The notes under the pieces were generated by a model that saw nothing but the letters and a program-made list of their open reading frames with translations, was not told where the DNA came from and made no database searches. Shown here piece after piece: positions 37,973 to 47,247 of a stretch of DNA of 64,000 nt (within the stretch, counting starts at the first letter, position 1; the number at the start of each line of letters is the position of its first letter). This DNA comes from Streptomyces sp. AC550_RSS872 (GTDB lineage: Bacteria; Actinomycetota; Actinomycetes; Streptomycetales; Streptomycetaceae): assembly GCF_019049285.1 (NCBI RefSeq), contig NZ_JAGMUL010000005.1, positions 124,001 through 188,000 of the forward strand. Reading direction: 5' to 3'. A program made the position numbers and the translations under genes.

Positions 37973-39901
37973 CTACTTCTCGTACAGCCCCTCGACGTCC
38001 GTCGCGAAGTCCCGCATGACCGCTTCCCTGCGCAGCTTCATCGACGGCGTCAGATGGCCGTCCCTCTCCGTGAAGTCCGCCGGGAGGATCGCGAAGCGGC
38101 GGATCGACTCGGGACGGGAGACGAGTTTGTTGGCCTCGTCGACGGCACGCTGGAGGATCGCCCTCAACTCGTCGTCGTTCACGAGGAGTTCCGCGGGAAC
38201 GGGATGCTTGCCGTTCATCCGGCGCCAGTGGCTGACGCCGTCCATGTCCAGGGTGATCAGGGCGGAGACATAGGGGCGGCGGTCGCCGAGAACCATGCAC
38301 TGGGAGATCAGGGGGTGCGAGCGCAGCCAGTTCTCCAGGGGTGCGGGGGCCACGCTCTTGCCGCCCGCGGTGATCAGGAGTTCCTTCTTGCGGCCGGTGA
38401 TCGTGAGGTAGCCCTCGTCGTCGAGGGCGCCGATGTCGCCCGTCGGCAACCAGCCGTCCGCCGCCGCCGGGACCACGCCGCCCGCCGCCGGGTCCCAGTA
38501 ACCGCGCAGCACCTGGTCGCCGGCGATGAGGATCTCGCCGTCCGCGGCGATACGGACACGGGTGCCGGGCAGGGGCCAGCCCACCGTGCCCAGGCGGGGC
38601 TTCAGGGGCGGGGTGACGGTCGCGGCGCCGGTCGTCTCGGTCAGGCCGTAGCCCTCGTAGATCTCGATGCCCGCGCCGGTGTAGAACGCGGCCAGGCGGC
38701 GGCCGAGCGGTGAACCGCCGCAGATCGCGTACCGCACACGGCCGCCCATGGCGTTGCGGATACGGCGGTAGACCAGCGGGTCGTAGAAGGCGCGGGCCGT
38801 CTTGAGTGCCGTGCCCGGGCCGACTCCCGTGCCGGCCGCGCGTGCCTCCATCGCCTCGCCGTAGCGCTCGGCCACGGACGCCGCACGGTCGAAGGACGAC
38901 ACCCGGCCGCCCGCCTCGGCCTTGGCACGGGCTGCGTTGAAGACCTTCTCCAGCATGTAGGGGATGGTCAGCAGGCAGGTGGGCCGGAACGCCGCCAGGT
39001 CCGGCAGCAGGTCCTCCGCCTTCAGGCTGGGCGCGTGGCCCAGCCTGACCCTGGCCCGGATGCAGGCCACCGCCACCATGCGTCCGAAGACGTGCGACAT
39101 GGGCAGGAAGAGCAGCACCGAGGCCTCTTCGCTCGTCCTCGCCTTGAAGATCGGGTAGAGGAGCTCGATCGCGTTGTCGACCTCGGCGAAGAAATTGCCG
39201 TGCGTCAGCGCGCAGCCCTTGGGGCGGCCCGTGGTGCCCGAGGTGTAGATGAGCGTCGCGAGCGTGTCCGGCACCAGCATGCCGCGCCGTACGCTCACCT
39301 CCCCGTCCGGCTGCTGCCTGCCGTGCTCCGCCAGCCGCTCCACATGGCCCTTCTCCATCACCCACAGGTGGCGCAGGTCGGGCACGCGGTCCAGTTCGGG
39401 CCCGAGGGCGGCCGCCTGCGCCGCGGTCTCCGTGACCAGGGCCACCGCGCCGGAGTCCTGGAGGATCCAGCGGGTCTGGAAGACGGAGGAGGTGGGGTAG
39501 ACGGGCACCGTGACGAGACCGGCCGCCCACGCGCCGAAGTCGAGGAGCGTCCACTCGTACGTCGTGCGCGCCATGACGGCGATCCGGTCGCCCGGGGTCA
39601 GCCCCTCGGCGACCAGCCCCTTGGCCACCGCCTGCACCTGCTCGGCGAACTCCGCCGCCGTCACGTCCGACCACTGCCCGTCCCCGCCCCGGCGGCTGAG
39701 GACCACCGCGTCGGGAGCCGCGGCCGCGTTGTCGAAGGGCAGGTCCGCGAGCGAGCCGTGGGTGACCGGCGGCGCGAACGGCGGTACGTACGCCTCCCGT
39801 ACGGCACCGTCCAGTCGCCGTGTCTCGGGCTGCACCAGGTTCGGTCCCGGAGCGTCGTCGAAGGCGGCCGACGGGGCGAAGGAGGGAAGCGGGGTGGACA
39901 C
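37973..39901 (-). CDS. Long-chain fatty-acid-CoA ligase (AMP-forming)
   Basis: Activates long-chain fatty acids to acyl-CoA with ATP, 642 aa. The AMP-binding motif YTSGTTGRPKG lies near residue 214; YEGYGLTETTGAATVTPP near 415 and WLPTGDIGALDDEGYLTITGRKKELLITAGGKSVAP near 500 are the adenylation and hinge motifs. Overall it resembles the mycobacterial FadD15 type. Start at 39901 (MSTPLPSFAPSAAFDD). Fatty-acid modifying genes (thiolase remnant, reductase, hydratase) follow on the other side of a 245-bp gap. Confidence 0.93.
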   Translation of the reverse strand: MSTPLPSFAPSAAFDDAPGPNLVQPETRRLDGAVREAYVPPFAPPVTHGSLADLPFDNAAAAPDAVVLSRRGGDGQWSDVTAAEFAEQVQAVAKGLVAEGLTPGDRIAVMARTTYEWTLLDFGAWAAGLVTVPVYPTSSVFQTRWILQDSGAVALVTETAAQAAALGPELDRVPDLRHLWVMEKGHVERLAEHGRQQPDGEVSVRRGMLVPDTLATLIYTSGTTGRPKGCALTHGNFFAEVDNAIELLYPIFKARTSEEASVLLFLPMSHVFGRMVAVACIRARVRLGHAPSLKAEDLLPDLAAFRPTCLLTIPYMLEKVFNAARAKAEAGGRVSSFDRAASVAERYGEAMEARAAGTGVGPGTALKTARAFYDPLVYRRIRNAMGGRVRYAICGGSPLGRRLAAFYTGAGIEIYEGYGLTETTGAATVTPPLKPRLGTVGWPLPGTRVRIAADGEILIAGDQVLRGYWDPAAGGVVPAAADGWLPTGDIGALDDEGYLTITGRKKELLITAGGKSVAPAPLENWLRSHPLISQCMVLGDRRPYVSALITLDMDGVSHWRRMNGKHPVPAELLVNDDELRAILQRAVDEANKLVSRPESIRRFAILPADFTERDGHLTPSMKLRREAVMRDFATDVEGLYEK

Positions 39902-40146
39902 GGGCGGCTCCTGCGGCGGGCGTGCAGCGTGGAAACTGCTTGCTGCATGACGTACGTACCTCGCGCACCGTGGCGTTCACCTGCGGAGGCATGCGGAGGC
40001 CTGCGGAAACGGGTTACCGCTGGTTAGGCAGGAGATCGTACGGCTCCCGCGTGTGGGGGTTGTGCGGGTTCGGCGGCGGTACGGAGCCGGGTATGTGCAA
40101 CGTCGGGGGTTATGTGAGAGCCCCTCAGCTTCGTCTCACCTTCTCC

Positions 40147-40659
40147 TTACCCTCGCTCCAGAACCGCCGTCACGCCCTGCCCGCCGGCCGCGCAGACGGA
40201 GATCGGCCCGCGTCCCGAACCGCCCTTCTCCGCAAGCGACTTCGCGAGCGACGCCACGATCCGCGCTCCCGGTCGCGGCGAAAGGGTGGCCGGTGGCCAG
40301 GGAGGATCCGTTCGCGTTCAGACGGGCACGGTCCACGGGGCCGAGCCCCCGCTTCTCCGAGTCCGGTGCGCTCCAGCATCCGGGGCACCGCGTACGCCGG
40401 AGCCTTCAGCAGCCCGTCCTCGCCGCCCGCGACATCACCCCGCACGAAGTCCGCGGCGGCCGTCTCGTACGCGGTGAGATACGCAAGCGGTTCCAGCCCC
40501 CGCCGCTCGGCCCACTCCTCGCCTGCCAGCAGGACGACCGCCGCCCCGTCCGTCCCGGCTGGAGGCGGTGGCGTACGGGCCGTCGGAGCGGGCGAACGGG
40601 ACGCGGGTGCCGGCGATGACCGCGACGCGCCGTGCCGCCGGTGGTTTCACGGGGCTCAT
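40147..40659 (-). pseudogene. Acetyl-CoA acetyltransferase (thiolase, fadA2-like) remnant
   Basis: Read on the minus strand the piece starts like a thiolase (ATG 40659: MSPVKPPAARRVAVIAGTRVPFARSDGPYATAS). It then jumps, in another frame, to sequence that in intact thiolases lies some 260 residues later (DGAAVVLLAGEEWAERRGLEPLAYL, then GLLKAPAYAVPRMLERTGLGEA). A further gap and frame change lead to ARLNANGSSLATGHPFAATG, and a third frame holds the C-terminus (ISVCAAGGQGVTAVLERG, stop at 40147). About 510 bp remain of a roughly 1300-bp gene. The start and end are intact but the nucleophile-Cys region and other parts are gone. Confidence 0.88.
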
Positions 40660-40688
40660 CTCCACCCACTCCTCACGTCACCATGGCC

Positions 40689-40715
40689 TTACCTCGGGTA
40701 ACCTTACTCCGGAGT
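40689..40715. promoter_or_regulatory. Two short palindromes in the fabG-like/thiolase-remnant promoter region
   Basis: TTACCTCGGGTAA (40689-40701) and ACTCCGGAGT (40706-40715) are palindromic elements between the thiolase remnant and the reductase gene, which diverge. They are sensible positions for binding by the TetR-type regulator encoded after the hydratase gene. Binding is an inference. Confidence 0.4.
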
Positions 40716-40744
40716 CAGCACCGGAGCAGCACTGGGAGTGGTAC

Positions 40745-42043
40745 ATGGCCGACCGCTATCTGACCTTCACCGGCACGGCGCCCGGCCGCCTCCTGACCCG
40801 CCGTCTGGGGTTGCCGCAGCCGGCCGCGCTGAAACGCTGGTCACCGCAGCGGCCCGCGCTGGAGGGCGACCGGCTGCTGCTCACGGCCGGCAAGTCGGAG
40901 CTGGAGCCGGCGGACACGGGCCTTGACCTGACGGCGTCCGCCGAGAAGCCGGGCGCCGTGCTCCTGGACGCCACCGGGGTGCGGGACGTGGAAACGCTCG
41001 CCGAGGTGCACGCCGCCCTCCAGCCCGTCGTACGGTCCGTCGCCGAGAGCGGCCGGATCGTCGTCCTCGGCGCGCCCCTCGACGCCGCCGACCACCACCA
41101 GGCGGCAGTTCAGCAGGCCCTGGAGGGCTTCACGCGCTCGCTCGGCAAGGAGATCGGGCGCGGCAGGACCGTTAACCTCGTACGGCTGACGGACGCCCGT
41201 GCAGCCGGGCCGACCCTGCGCTTCCTCCTCTCCCCCAGGTCGGCGTACGTCAGCGGCCAGGTGATCGAGGTCGGCGCGTACGACGAGAGCGGAGCTCCCG
41301 CCGACCCCGACCGCCCCCTCACCGGCCGCACCGCCCTCGTCACCGGCGCCGCGCGCGGCATCGGTGAGGCGGTCGTCGAGACGCTGGCCAGGGACGGCGC
41401 CCGGGTCGTCGTACTCGACGTCCCCCAGGCCGAACAGGACGCCCTGCGCGTGGCCGACCGGCTCGGCGGCACCGCCCTCGCGCTCGACATCACCGCCCCC
41501 GACGCCGGTGAGCGCATCGCCGCAGCGCTGCCGGACGGGCTGGACGTCCTGGTCCACAACGCCGGGATCACCCGGGACCGGCGCCTGGTCAACATGCCCG
41601 CCGAACGCTGGAGTTCGGTGCTCGACGTCAATCTCGCGAGCGTGCTGCGCACGACGGACGCCCTGTTGGAGAGCGGGACGCTGCGGCGGGGCGGACGGAT
41701 CGTGGCGACGGCGTCGATCGCGGGGCTGGCGGGGAACGCCGGGCAGACCAACTACGGCGCGAGCAAGGCGGGCATCGTCGGTCTGGTCCGCGCCCTCGCG
41801 CCGCGTGCACTCGCCGAGCACGGGGTGACGGTCAACGCGGTCGCACCCGGCTTCATCGAGACCAGGATGACCGCCGCGATCCCCCTGTTCATCCGTGAGG
41901 CGGGCCGCCGCATGAACTCCCTCGCGCAGGGCGGACTGCCCGTCGACGTCGCCGAGACGACGGCGTGGCTGGCACACCCGGGGTCGGGCGCGGTCAACGG
42001 GCAGGTCGTCCGAGTGTGCGGCCAGAGCCTGCTGGGGGCCTGA
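40745..42043 (+). CDS. 3-oxoacyl-ACP/CoA reductase (FabG4-type, two Rossmann domains)
   Basis: 432 aa. The N-terminal 190 residues form a degenerate nucleotide-binding domain. The C-terminal short-chain dehydrogenase domain has ALVTGAARGIGEAVV near residue 199, LVHNAGITRDRRLVNM, the catalytic Ser in ATASIAGL near 322 and the NYGASKAG Tyr/Lys near 336. This two-domain layout matches mycobacterial FabG4. ATG at 40745 with GGGAG upstream. The stop overlaps the start of the MaoC-like gene, giving a reductase-hydratase pair for fatty-acyl chains. Confidence 0.92.
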   Translation: MADRYLTFTGTAPGRLLTRRLGLPQPAALKRWSPQRPALEGDRLLLTAGKSELEPADTGLDLTASAEKPGAVLLDATGVRDVETLAEVHAALQPVVRSVAESGRIVVLGAPLDAADHHQAAVQQALEGFTRSLGKEIGRGRTVNLVRLTDARAAGPTLRFLLSPRSAYVSGQVIEVGAYDESGAPADPDRPLTGRTALVTGAARGIGEAVVETLARDGARVVVLDVPQAEQDALRVADRLGGTALALDITAPDAGERIAAALPDGLDVLVHNAGITRDRRLVNMPAERWSSVLDVNLASVLRTTDALLESGTLRRGGRIVATASIAGLAGNAGQTNYGASKAGIVGLVRALAPRALAEHGVTVNAVAPGFIETRMTAAIPLFIREAGRRMNSLAQGGLPVDVAETTAWLAHPGSGAVNGQVVRVCGQSLLGA

Positions 42044-42942
42044 TGACGAACGCTACCGTCCTGACCGGTCCCCCCTCCCTGCCGGGGCTGCTCGCCCGGG
42101 GCGCTGTGCTCTCCCCCTTCAAACGACCCCGCCCCGACGCCGAGTTCCCGCGGACCCGGCTCGTCCTGCCCGGCCTGCGCGTCGACCTGGCCCGGCTCGC
42201 CGGCTACGAGCGGGTCTGCGGCTTCGCGACCGGCGACGACGCACTGCCGATCACCTATCCGCATGTCCTCGGCTTCCCGCTGGCGATGCGGCTGATGAGC
42301 ACCCGGGAGTTCCCGCTGCCGCTGCTCGGCCTCGTCCACACCCACATCGGCATCACCCGGCACCGGCGGCTGACGGCGACGGGCACGTACGAACTGTCCG
42401 TGCACATCGACGGGCTGGTGCCGCACCGCAGGGGAACCGAGGCCGTCGTGGTCACCGAGGTGCGGGAAGGAGAGGCCGTCGTATGGGAGTCGCGGAGCAG
42501 GTACCTCGCCCGGCACCGCACGGACGGACACCGCGGCGAGACGTCCGGTGCCGCCGGGACGTCGCAGGCGCAGGGGGCGGCGGAAACGTCCGAGGCGCCG
42601 GAAGCTCCCAAGCCGCTCCCCGCGGTCGCCGACTGGCGCCTCGCCGGGGACGTCGGCCGCCGCTACGGCGCCGCCTCCGGTGACCGCAACCCCATCCATC
42701 TCCACCCCCTCACCGCCCGGCTGTTCGGCTTCCCGCGCGCCATCGCGCACGGCATGTGGACGGTGGCCCGCTGTCTCGCCGCGCACGGCCTGCCGGAACG
42801 GGCCCTGGTGGAGGCCGAGTTCAGGACACCCGTGCTGCTGCCGGGGACGGTCACCTACGCGGCGGAGGGTGGGCGCTTCGAGCTGCGGGGCACCAAGGAG
42901 CGCGTCCACGTGGCCGGGGAGGTCTACCCGCTCGCCTCGTGA
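42043..42942 (+). CDS. MaoC-like (R)-hydratase/dehydratase (HtdX-type)
   Basis: 299 aa with hot-dog folds. The hydratase motif YGAASGDRNPIHLHPLTA near residue 210 has the catalytic Asp and His of (R)-specific enoyl hydratases, followed by GFPRAIAHGMWTVAR. A variable Ala/Thr/Glu-rich linker (about 165-195) separates it from a degenerate N-terminal hot-dog half. Coupled by overlapping stop/start to the FabG4-type gene, as in mycobacterial fabG4-htdX. Its 3' end overlaps the convergent TetR gene by 19 bp. Confidence 0.92.
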   Translation: MTNATVLTGPPSLPGLLARGAVLSPFKRPRPDAEFPRTRLVLPGLRVDLARLAGYERVCGFATGDDALPITYPHVLGFPLAMRLMSTREFPLPLLGLVHTHIGITRHRRLTATGTYELSVHIDGLVPHRRGTEAVVVTEVREGEAVVWESRSRYLARHRTDGHRGETSGAAGTSQAQGAAETSEAPEAPKPLPAVADWRLAGDVGRRYGAASGDRNPIHLHPLTARLFGFPRAIAHGMWTVARCLAAHGLPERALVEAEFRTPVLLPGTVTYAAEGGRFELRGTKERVHVAGEVYPLAS

Positions 42943-43601
42943 GCGGCGGCCGACGGCGCCCCGGCCGGGGGTGACCAGGGCCGGCCGGCCATGAGGTTGC
43001 CCAGGCCTGCCCAGGAGAAGTTCATGAGGGTCGCCGCCGCCTCTCGCGCCGTCACCCCGGGCGTGGCATTGGCCCAGTCCGCCAGAGACTCGGCGGCTCC
43101 GACCAGCGCTTCGGCGAGCCCTGCGACCTCGCTCTCGGGCAGGTCGGGGTCGCGATGGGCCTCCCGCGCGGCCGCGAGGATCAGCTGCGTCACGAACGCG
43201 ACGATCTCCGCGCGCATCGCGGCGACCTCGGAGGCGAACGGCTCCCCATGGGTGCGGGCGTGCAGATGCAGGACGGCCCAGCCGTCCGGGTTCTGCGCGG
43301 TGTGCGTGAAGAACGCACCGAGCCCTTCCCAGAGTTGGCGGTCGGCGGGCGCGTCCCGCCGGACTCCGGCACGGACGGCCTCGGTGAGCGCGGCGGCCTC
43401 CCGCCGGATGCAGGCCGAGAAGAGGTCTTCCTTCGAGTTCAGATACAGGTACACCAACGGCTTGGAGACGCCCGCGAGTTCGGCGATCTCGTCCATCGAC
43501 GCGGCCATGTACCCCCGTCGGCCGAAGGTTCGCACGGCGGCGTCCAGCATCTGCTGCTCACGGACGGCGCGCGGCATCCGCTTGGTCTTCACGGCACCCA
43601 T
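42924..43601 (-). CDS. TetR family transcriptional regulator
   Basis: 225 aa. The N-terminal helix-turn-helix is clear: REQQMLDAAVRTFGRRGYMAASMDEIAELAGVSKPLVYLYLNSKEDLF. The C-terminal ligand domain contains HTAQNPDGWAVLHLHARTH. ATG at 43601 (MGAVKTKRMPR) chosen; a longer reading upstream is less likely. It probably controls the adjacent reductase-hydratase genes, by analogy with TetR regulators of fatty-acid genes. The two genes overlap tail to tail. Confidence 0.9.
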   Translation of the reverse strand: MGAVKTKRMPRAVREQQMLDAAVRTFGRRGYMAASMDEIAELAGVSKPLVYLYLNSKEDLFSACIRREAAALTEAVRAGVRRDAPADRQLWEGLGAFFTHTAQNPDGWAVLHLHARTHGEPFASEVAAMRAEIVAFVTQLILAAAREAHRDPDLPESEVAGLAEALVGAAESLADWANATPGVTAREAAATLMNFSWAGLGNLMAGRPWSPPAGAPSAAAHEASG

Positions 43602-43671
43602 GCCGATCAGCGTACGGGCCGGGAGGGGCGATCCCACCCGGCCCGCCACACATCGCCGCCTACACGAACGG

Positions 43672-45015
43672 CTACTCGTCGCCTCTCGCGTCGTCCGCGA
43701 ACCGCGCCACCTGGTCGATCAACGGCCGCGCGTCGCCCGACGGCAGCGCCGTCAGCCGGGGCAGCAGCTGCGCGGTGAGCAGGGTGGACAGGGCCGAGGT
43801 GTCCGCGCCGGAACCGTCGGTCCGTACGACCACCGGCTGCGGGGCCTTCCCGGCGAGGTTCGCGCCCACTTCCAGGCGGCGCCGGGCCAGTTCGTACTGA
43901 AGGACCGCGCGGTTGTCGCGGTAGGCCTTGGCGAGGGCACGCTGGGCGCGGGCCTCGTTCTCGGCGGCGATCAGGCCGCTGCGGCCCCGCGTCTCGATCT
44001 CGAACCGCACCCGCTGGGCGTTGGTCTCCTGCTGCTCCAGAAGCTGGGCGACCTCCTCGCGGGCCCGGTTCAGCGCGGCCCTGACCTCGACGATCCGGGC
44101 GTCCCGCACCTTCTTGGCCCGCTCGATGTCCATGCCCAGCTGGTCGATGCGGCGCTTGCGGATGAGGCCCCACTCCTGGTCGTACGCCGTGCGCTCCTTG
44201 GCGACCCGCTCCCGGGTGGCCAGGTGCTGCTGGTACTGCGCCGGCAGCTGCACGTCCGGGATGTTGGAGCCGGTGATGCGTACGCCGTAGCCGGACAGCT
44301 GGCGGTTGAGCAGCTCCTGCATGTCGGCCACGTCCGAGCCGCGCAGGTCGTAGGCGCGCTCGGTGCGCATCTTGCGGGCGCGCTGGCGGATCGCGTCCTG
44401 CACGGCGCTGGAGAGCACCAGGTCGAAGTTGCCCGCGCCGATCGTGCGGACGAACAGCACGGCGTCGGTGATGCGGAACTTCAGGAAGAACTCGATGGAG
44501 CGCAGCGGCACGTTCTCCTGCGTCGGGCAGGCCATCACCGGTGCGGAGTACGGGATCTCGGTGGCTGTGTCGACCACGTAGTCGACCCGGGACCACGGGT
44601 GCCACAGGTAGTGGCGGCCGGCATCCAGGGTGCGGACGACGGCGCCGTAGCGGGTCAGCACGCCGTTGGTGCCCTGCTCGATCTCGACGATCGAGGAACG
44701 CCACCACCACAGCGCGCCGATCAGCAGCAGCACCACGCCGCCGACGTAGGAGAGGGTGGCGAGGGTGCCGTAGGCGAGATCCCCGGCGACCGACTCGGAC
44801 TCCGCCGCGCCCAGCGTCAGCATCACGCCCATGAGCAGGGCGTAGACGCCGAGCCACAGCGGCAGCATCCACCACAGGCGGCGCCGGTGGCGGGGGATGA
44901 TGACCGGGATCAGGGTGTCGGCCTCGCCGCCGCGCAGCAGTCGCGCGATGTCGCTCCAGGGGGCGACCTTCTCGGAGATGACCGACCGACGGTGGCCGGA
45001 ACGGGCGGTGCTCAC
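43672..45015 (-). CDS. SPFH/band 7 domain membrane protein (second of pair)
   Basis: 447 aa. Two hydrophobic segments (LWWMLPLWLGVYALLMGVML and TLATLSYVGGVVLLLIGALWW) occupy residues about 45-120. The SPFH domain follows (TNGVLTRYGAVVRTLDAGRHYLWHPWSRVDYVVDT ... FFLKFRITDAVLFVRTIG). A long charged coiled-coil region (KERTAYDQEWGLIRKRRIDQLGMDIERAKKVRD) then runs to the C-terminus. The start overlaps the stop of the upstream SPFH gene by 4 bp, so the two products probably hetero-oligomerise like HflK/HflC. Function in membrane organisation is inferred. Confidence 0.85.
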   Translation of the reverse strand: MSTARSGHRRSVISEKVAPWSDIARLLRGGEADTLIPVIIPRHRRRLWWMLPLWLGVYALLMGVMLTLGAAESESVAGDLAYGTLATLSYVGGVVLLLIGALWWWRSSIVEIEQGTNGVLTRYGAVVRTLDAGRHYLWHPWSRVDYVVDTATEIPYSAPVMACPTQENVPLRSIEFFLKFRITDAVLFVRTIGAGNFDLVLSSAVQDAIRQRARKMRTERAYDLRGSDVADMQELLNRQLSGYGVRITGSNIPDVQLPAQYQQHLATRERVAKERTAYDQEWGLIRKRRIDQLGMDIERAKKVRDARIVEVRAALNRAREEVAQLLEQQETNAQRVRFEIETRGRSGLIAAENEARAQRALAKAYRDNRAVLQYELARRRLEVGANLAGKAPQPVVVRTDGSGADTSALSTLLTAQLLPRLTALPSGDARPLIDQVARFADDARGDE

Positions 45016-46661
45016 TGGTCGGCCTCCTCGGAGACGTTGGAGCTGTCTGAGCTGTCGGAGCTGTCGGTCGCTGCGGCCTGGTCGCGCTGGTCGGGGACCT
45101 GCGGCACCGTCGGCCGGTCCGCGGCCAGCAGCGCGCCGATCTCCGCCTCGCGCGAGGCGATCCGCTCGGACACCTCGGCGAGACGCGCCCGCACGGCGGC
45201 CATGTCCTCGTCGGTGAACAGTTCCGTCCCGCGCTCGCCGATCAGCTCGCGGGCCAGCTCCAGGAAGTCGATCCCCGCGTCCGCCGAGCCGCCGATACGG
45301 ACCAGGCGGGGCAGATGGTCGGCGACCTGCTCCAGGGTGTCCAGCACCTGCTGCTGGTAGCGGTACTCCAGGATCTCCGGTGCCTCCGCGGCGGTCACCG
45401 CGCGGATGTCGAGAGCCTGGGCCTCCAGCAGGGCCGCGTTGGCCTTGGCCTCCGACTCGGCCTGGACGTAGCGCTGCCGGGCGAGGGCCTCGGCGCGGTT
45501 GGTCTCGCGCTCCACGGCCGTGTCCATCTGCGCCTGGTACTGGGCGATGTCGGCCTGGATCGCGGACAACGTCTCCTGGCTGGAGGCGAGTTCCCGGGTG
45601 AGGTCACCCTCGTCCTGCTCCTTGCGGAGCTGGAGCGCGTACTCGTGTGTGTACGCCTCCTTGGCCACCCGCACCATCTCGGGCGCCGCCAGGTCCATGC
45701 GGTAGCGCTGGTCGGAGGGCTCGGCGTGGGTGATGTTGGCGTTGGTCAGCTCGACGGCCGGGCGGAACTGCTGATTGAGCAGGTCCAGCAGGCGGCCGGT
45801 GTCCTCGCCGACCATGTCGTAGATGCCGGCGGCTTCCTGCTCGTAGACGAGGGTGCGGATCGTCTCGCTCACCGCGTTGCTCAGCTTCTCCTCGAAGCCG
45901 CGCACCGCGCCCAGGGTGTAGACGAATTCGGTCGGGTCGCTGATCCGGAACTGGATGAACAGGTCGATCGACGCCTTCACGCCGCCCTTGGTCGGTGCCT
46001 CGCGCACCGGCGCGTTGAACGGGTACTCGATCGTGGTGTTGACGATGTACGACACCCGCTTCCACGGGCTCAGCAGCACGATCCGGCCGGGGCCGACGAC
46101 CTTCTCCAGCTTGCCGAAGCGGGTGATCAGCGCCTGGCAGCCGTCCGGCACCATGACCATGCCCTGGCGCCACCACACGAAGGCGGCGGCGAGCAGGGCG
46201 ATGAGCCAGGAGTGCACGCCGAACAGCGGGTTGGTCAGCACGTCGGCACCGGAGGACCCGACGATGGCCGCGCCCACCAGGCTCAGCACGAGCAGCGTCA
46301 GCACCGGCAGCATGGAGACGATGGAGCGGCCCTTGGGGATCACCATCGGGCAGATGGCGTGCACCACCTCGCCGCCCTCGCGCACCTGCTCGCTGCGGCC
46401 GAGCGCCTCACCGGCCTCGTCCAGCGGCACCGTCTTCTGCCGCATGACGGTGGCGGTGGATCCGCCCTGCTCCCGGGCGGCCAGGAAGTCGGCCGGGTCG
46501 ATGGCCCAGCCCTGCGCGTCGTACTCCTCGCCGCCTTCGCGTGACCTGCGTCCGCCGGCCTGCCGCTGTAGTTCCTCCTGCGCGGCCTTCCGCGGATCGG
46601 TGCCGGAGGCGACGGCCTCGGCGACGCGTCGTGCGCCCTGTTTGGCGCGCGCTCGTGCCAC
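45012..46661 (-). CDS. SPFH/band 7 domain membrane protein (first of pair)
   Basis: 549 aa. A 105-residue cytoplasmic N-terminus is rich in charged residues (ARARAKQGARRVAEAV). Two hydrophobic stretches (IVSMLPVLTLLVLSLVGAAIV and SWLIALLAAAFVWW) at about 112-165 lead to the SPFH domain (MVMVPDGCQALITRFGKLEKVVGPGRIVLLSPWKRVSYIVNT ... LFIQFRISDPTEFVYTLG). A coiled coil (AIQADIAQYQAQMDTAVERETNRAEALARQ) and an acidic Ser-rich tail follow. It is upstream of and coupled to the second SPFH gene. Confidence 0.85.
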   Translation of the reverse strand: MARARAKQGARRVAEAVASGTDPRKAAQEELQRQAGGRRSREGGEEYDAQGWAIDPADFLAAREQGGSTATVMRQKTVPLDEAGEALGRSEQVREGGEVVHAICPMVIPKGRSIVSMLPVLTLLVLSLVGAAIVGSSGADVLTNPLFGVHSWLIALLAAAFVWWRQGMVMVPDGCQALITRFGKLEKVVGPGRIVLLSPWKRVSYIVNTTIEYPFNAPVREAPTKGGVKASIDLFIQFRISDPTEFVYTLGAVRGFEEKLSNAVSETIRTLVYEQEAAGIYDMVGEDTGRLLDLLNQQFRPAVELTNANITHAEPSDQRYRMDLAAPEMVRVAKEAYTHEYALQLRKEQDEGDLTRELASSQETLSAIQADIAQYQAQMDTAVERETNRAEALARQRYVQAESEAKANAALLEAQALDIRAVTAAEAPEILEYRYQQQVLDTLEQVADHLPRLVRIGGSADAGIDFLELARELIGERGTELFTDEDMAAVRARLAEVSERIASREAEIGALLAADRPTVPQVPDQRDQAAATDSSDSSDSSNVSEEADQ

Positions 46662-46845
46662 GGTTCCCCCTTGTGTTGCGATGCCCGTTGGATGCGGGTC
46701 CTACTGGTGATACACCGGTCGGGCCGATGTGGTTCCAGTCATCCCACATCATGATCCGGACAAAGGTAAGGGGGTGCCCCGCACAGTTACCGATCGGTAT
46801 CGCTGCCGGGACCCGGAAGCGTGCCCCGTCAGGGACCGGGAGGGA

Positions 46846-47151
46846 CTAGGAGGAAGCCCGGCCCTGCGCCCGGGTCGCCTCGTCGGCCACGTCGTCCTCC
46901 TGGCTGCGGTTGGCCTCCAGGTTGGCCTTCACGCGGTCGACCTTCTGCACGATCTGAACGGACGCGCGGTCACGTTCCTTGCGCAGGACGACGAAGCTGA
47001 TCGGGGCCGAGATCAACAGGGCGAGCAGGACGACCCACATGCCGTTGGAATCGCCGAGGCCGCGCGGTGCGACGCCGGAGTAGACGAGGCCCCAGACGAC
47101 CACGAGGCAGCCCGCGAAGATCCCGAGGCGCATCAGTGTGTAGCGGAGCAT
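46846..47151 (-). CDS. DUF4229 family small membrane protein
   Basis: 101 aa from the ATG at 47151 (MLRYTLMRLGIFAGCLVVVWGLVY). Two membrane helices (IFAGCLVVVWGLVYSGV and MWVVLLALLISAPISFVVL) are followed by a charged, Glu-rich tail. The pattern matches the DUF4229 family, widespread in actinobacteria and of unknown function. It is isolated between the acetyltransferase and SPFH genes. Confidence 0.8.
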   Translation of the reverse strand: MLRYTLMRLGIFAGCLVVVWGLVYSGVAPRGLGDSNGMWVVLLALLISAPISFVVLRKERDRASVQIVQKVDRVKANLEANRSQEDDVADEATRAQGRASS

Positions 47152-47247
47152 CTCAATCCACTCTTCCGATTCCAAAAGGGCCGCTGTCCAGTGAAGCACG
47201 CGCGACCCTCGATCTTGCAGGGGGGTCGGCGGGCGGTCAGCAGGGGG

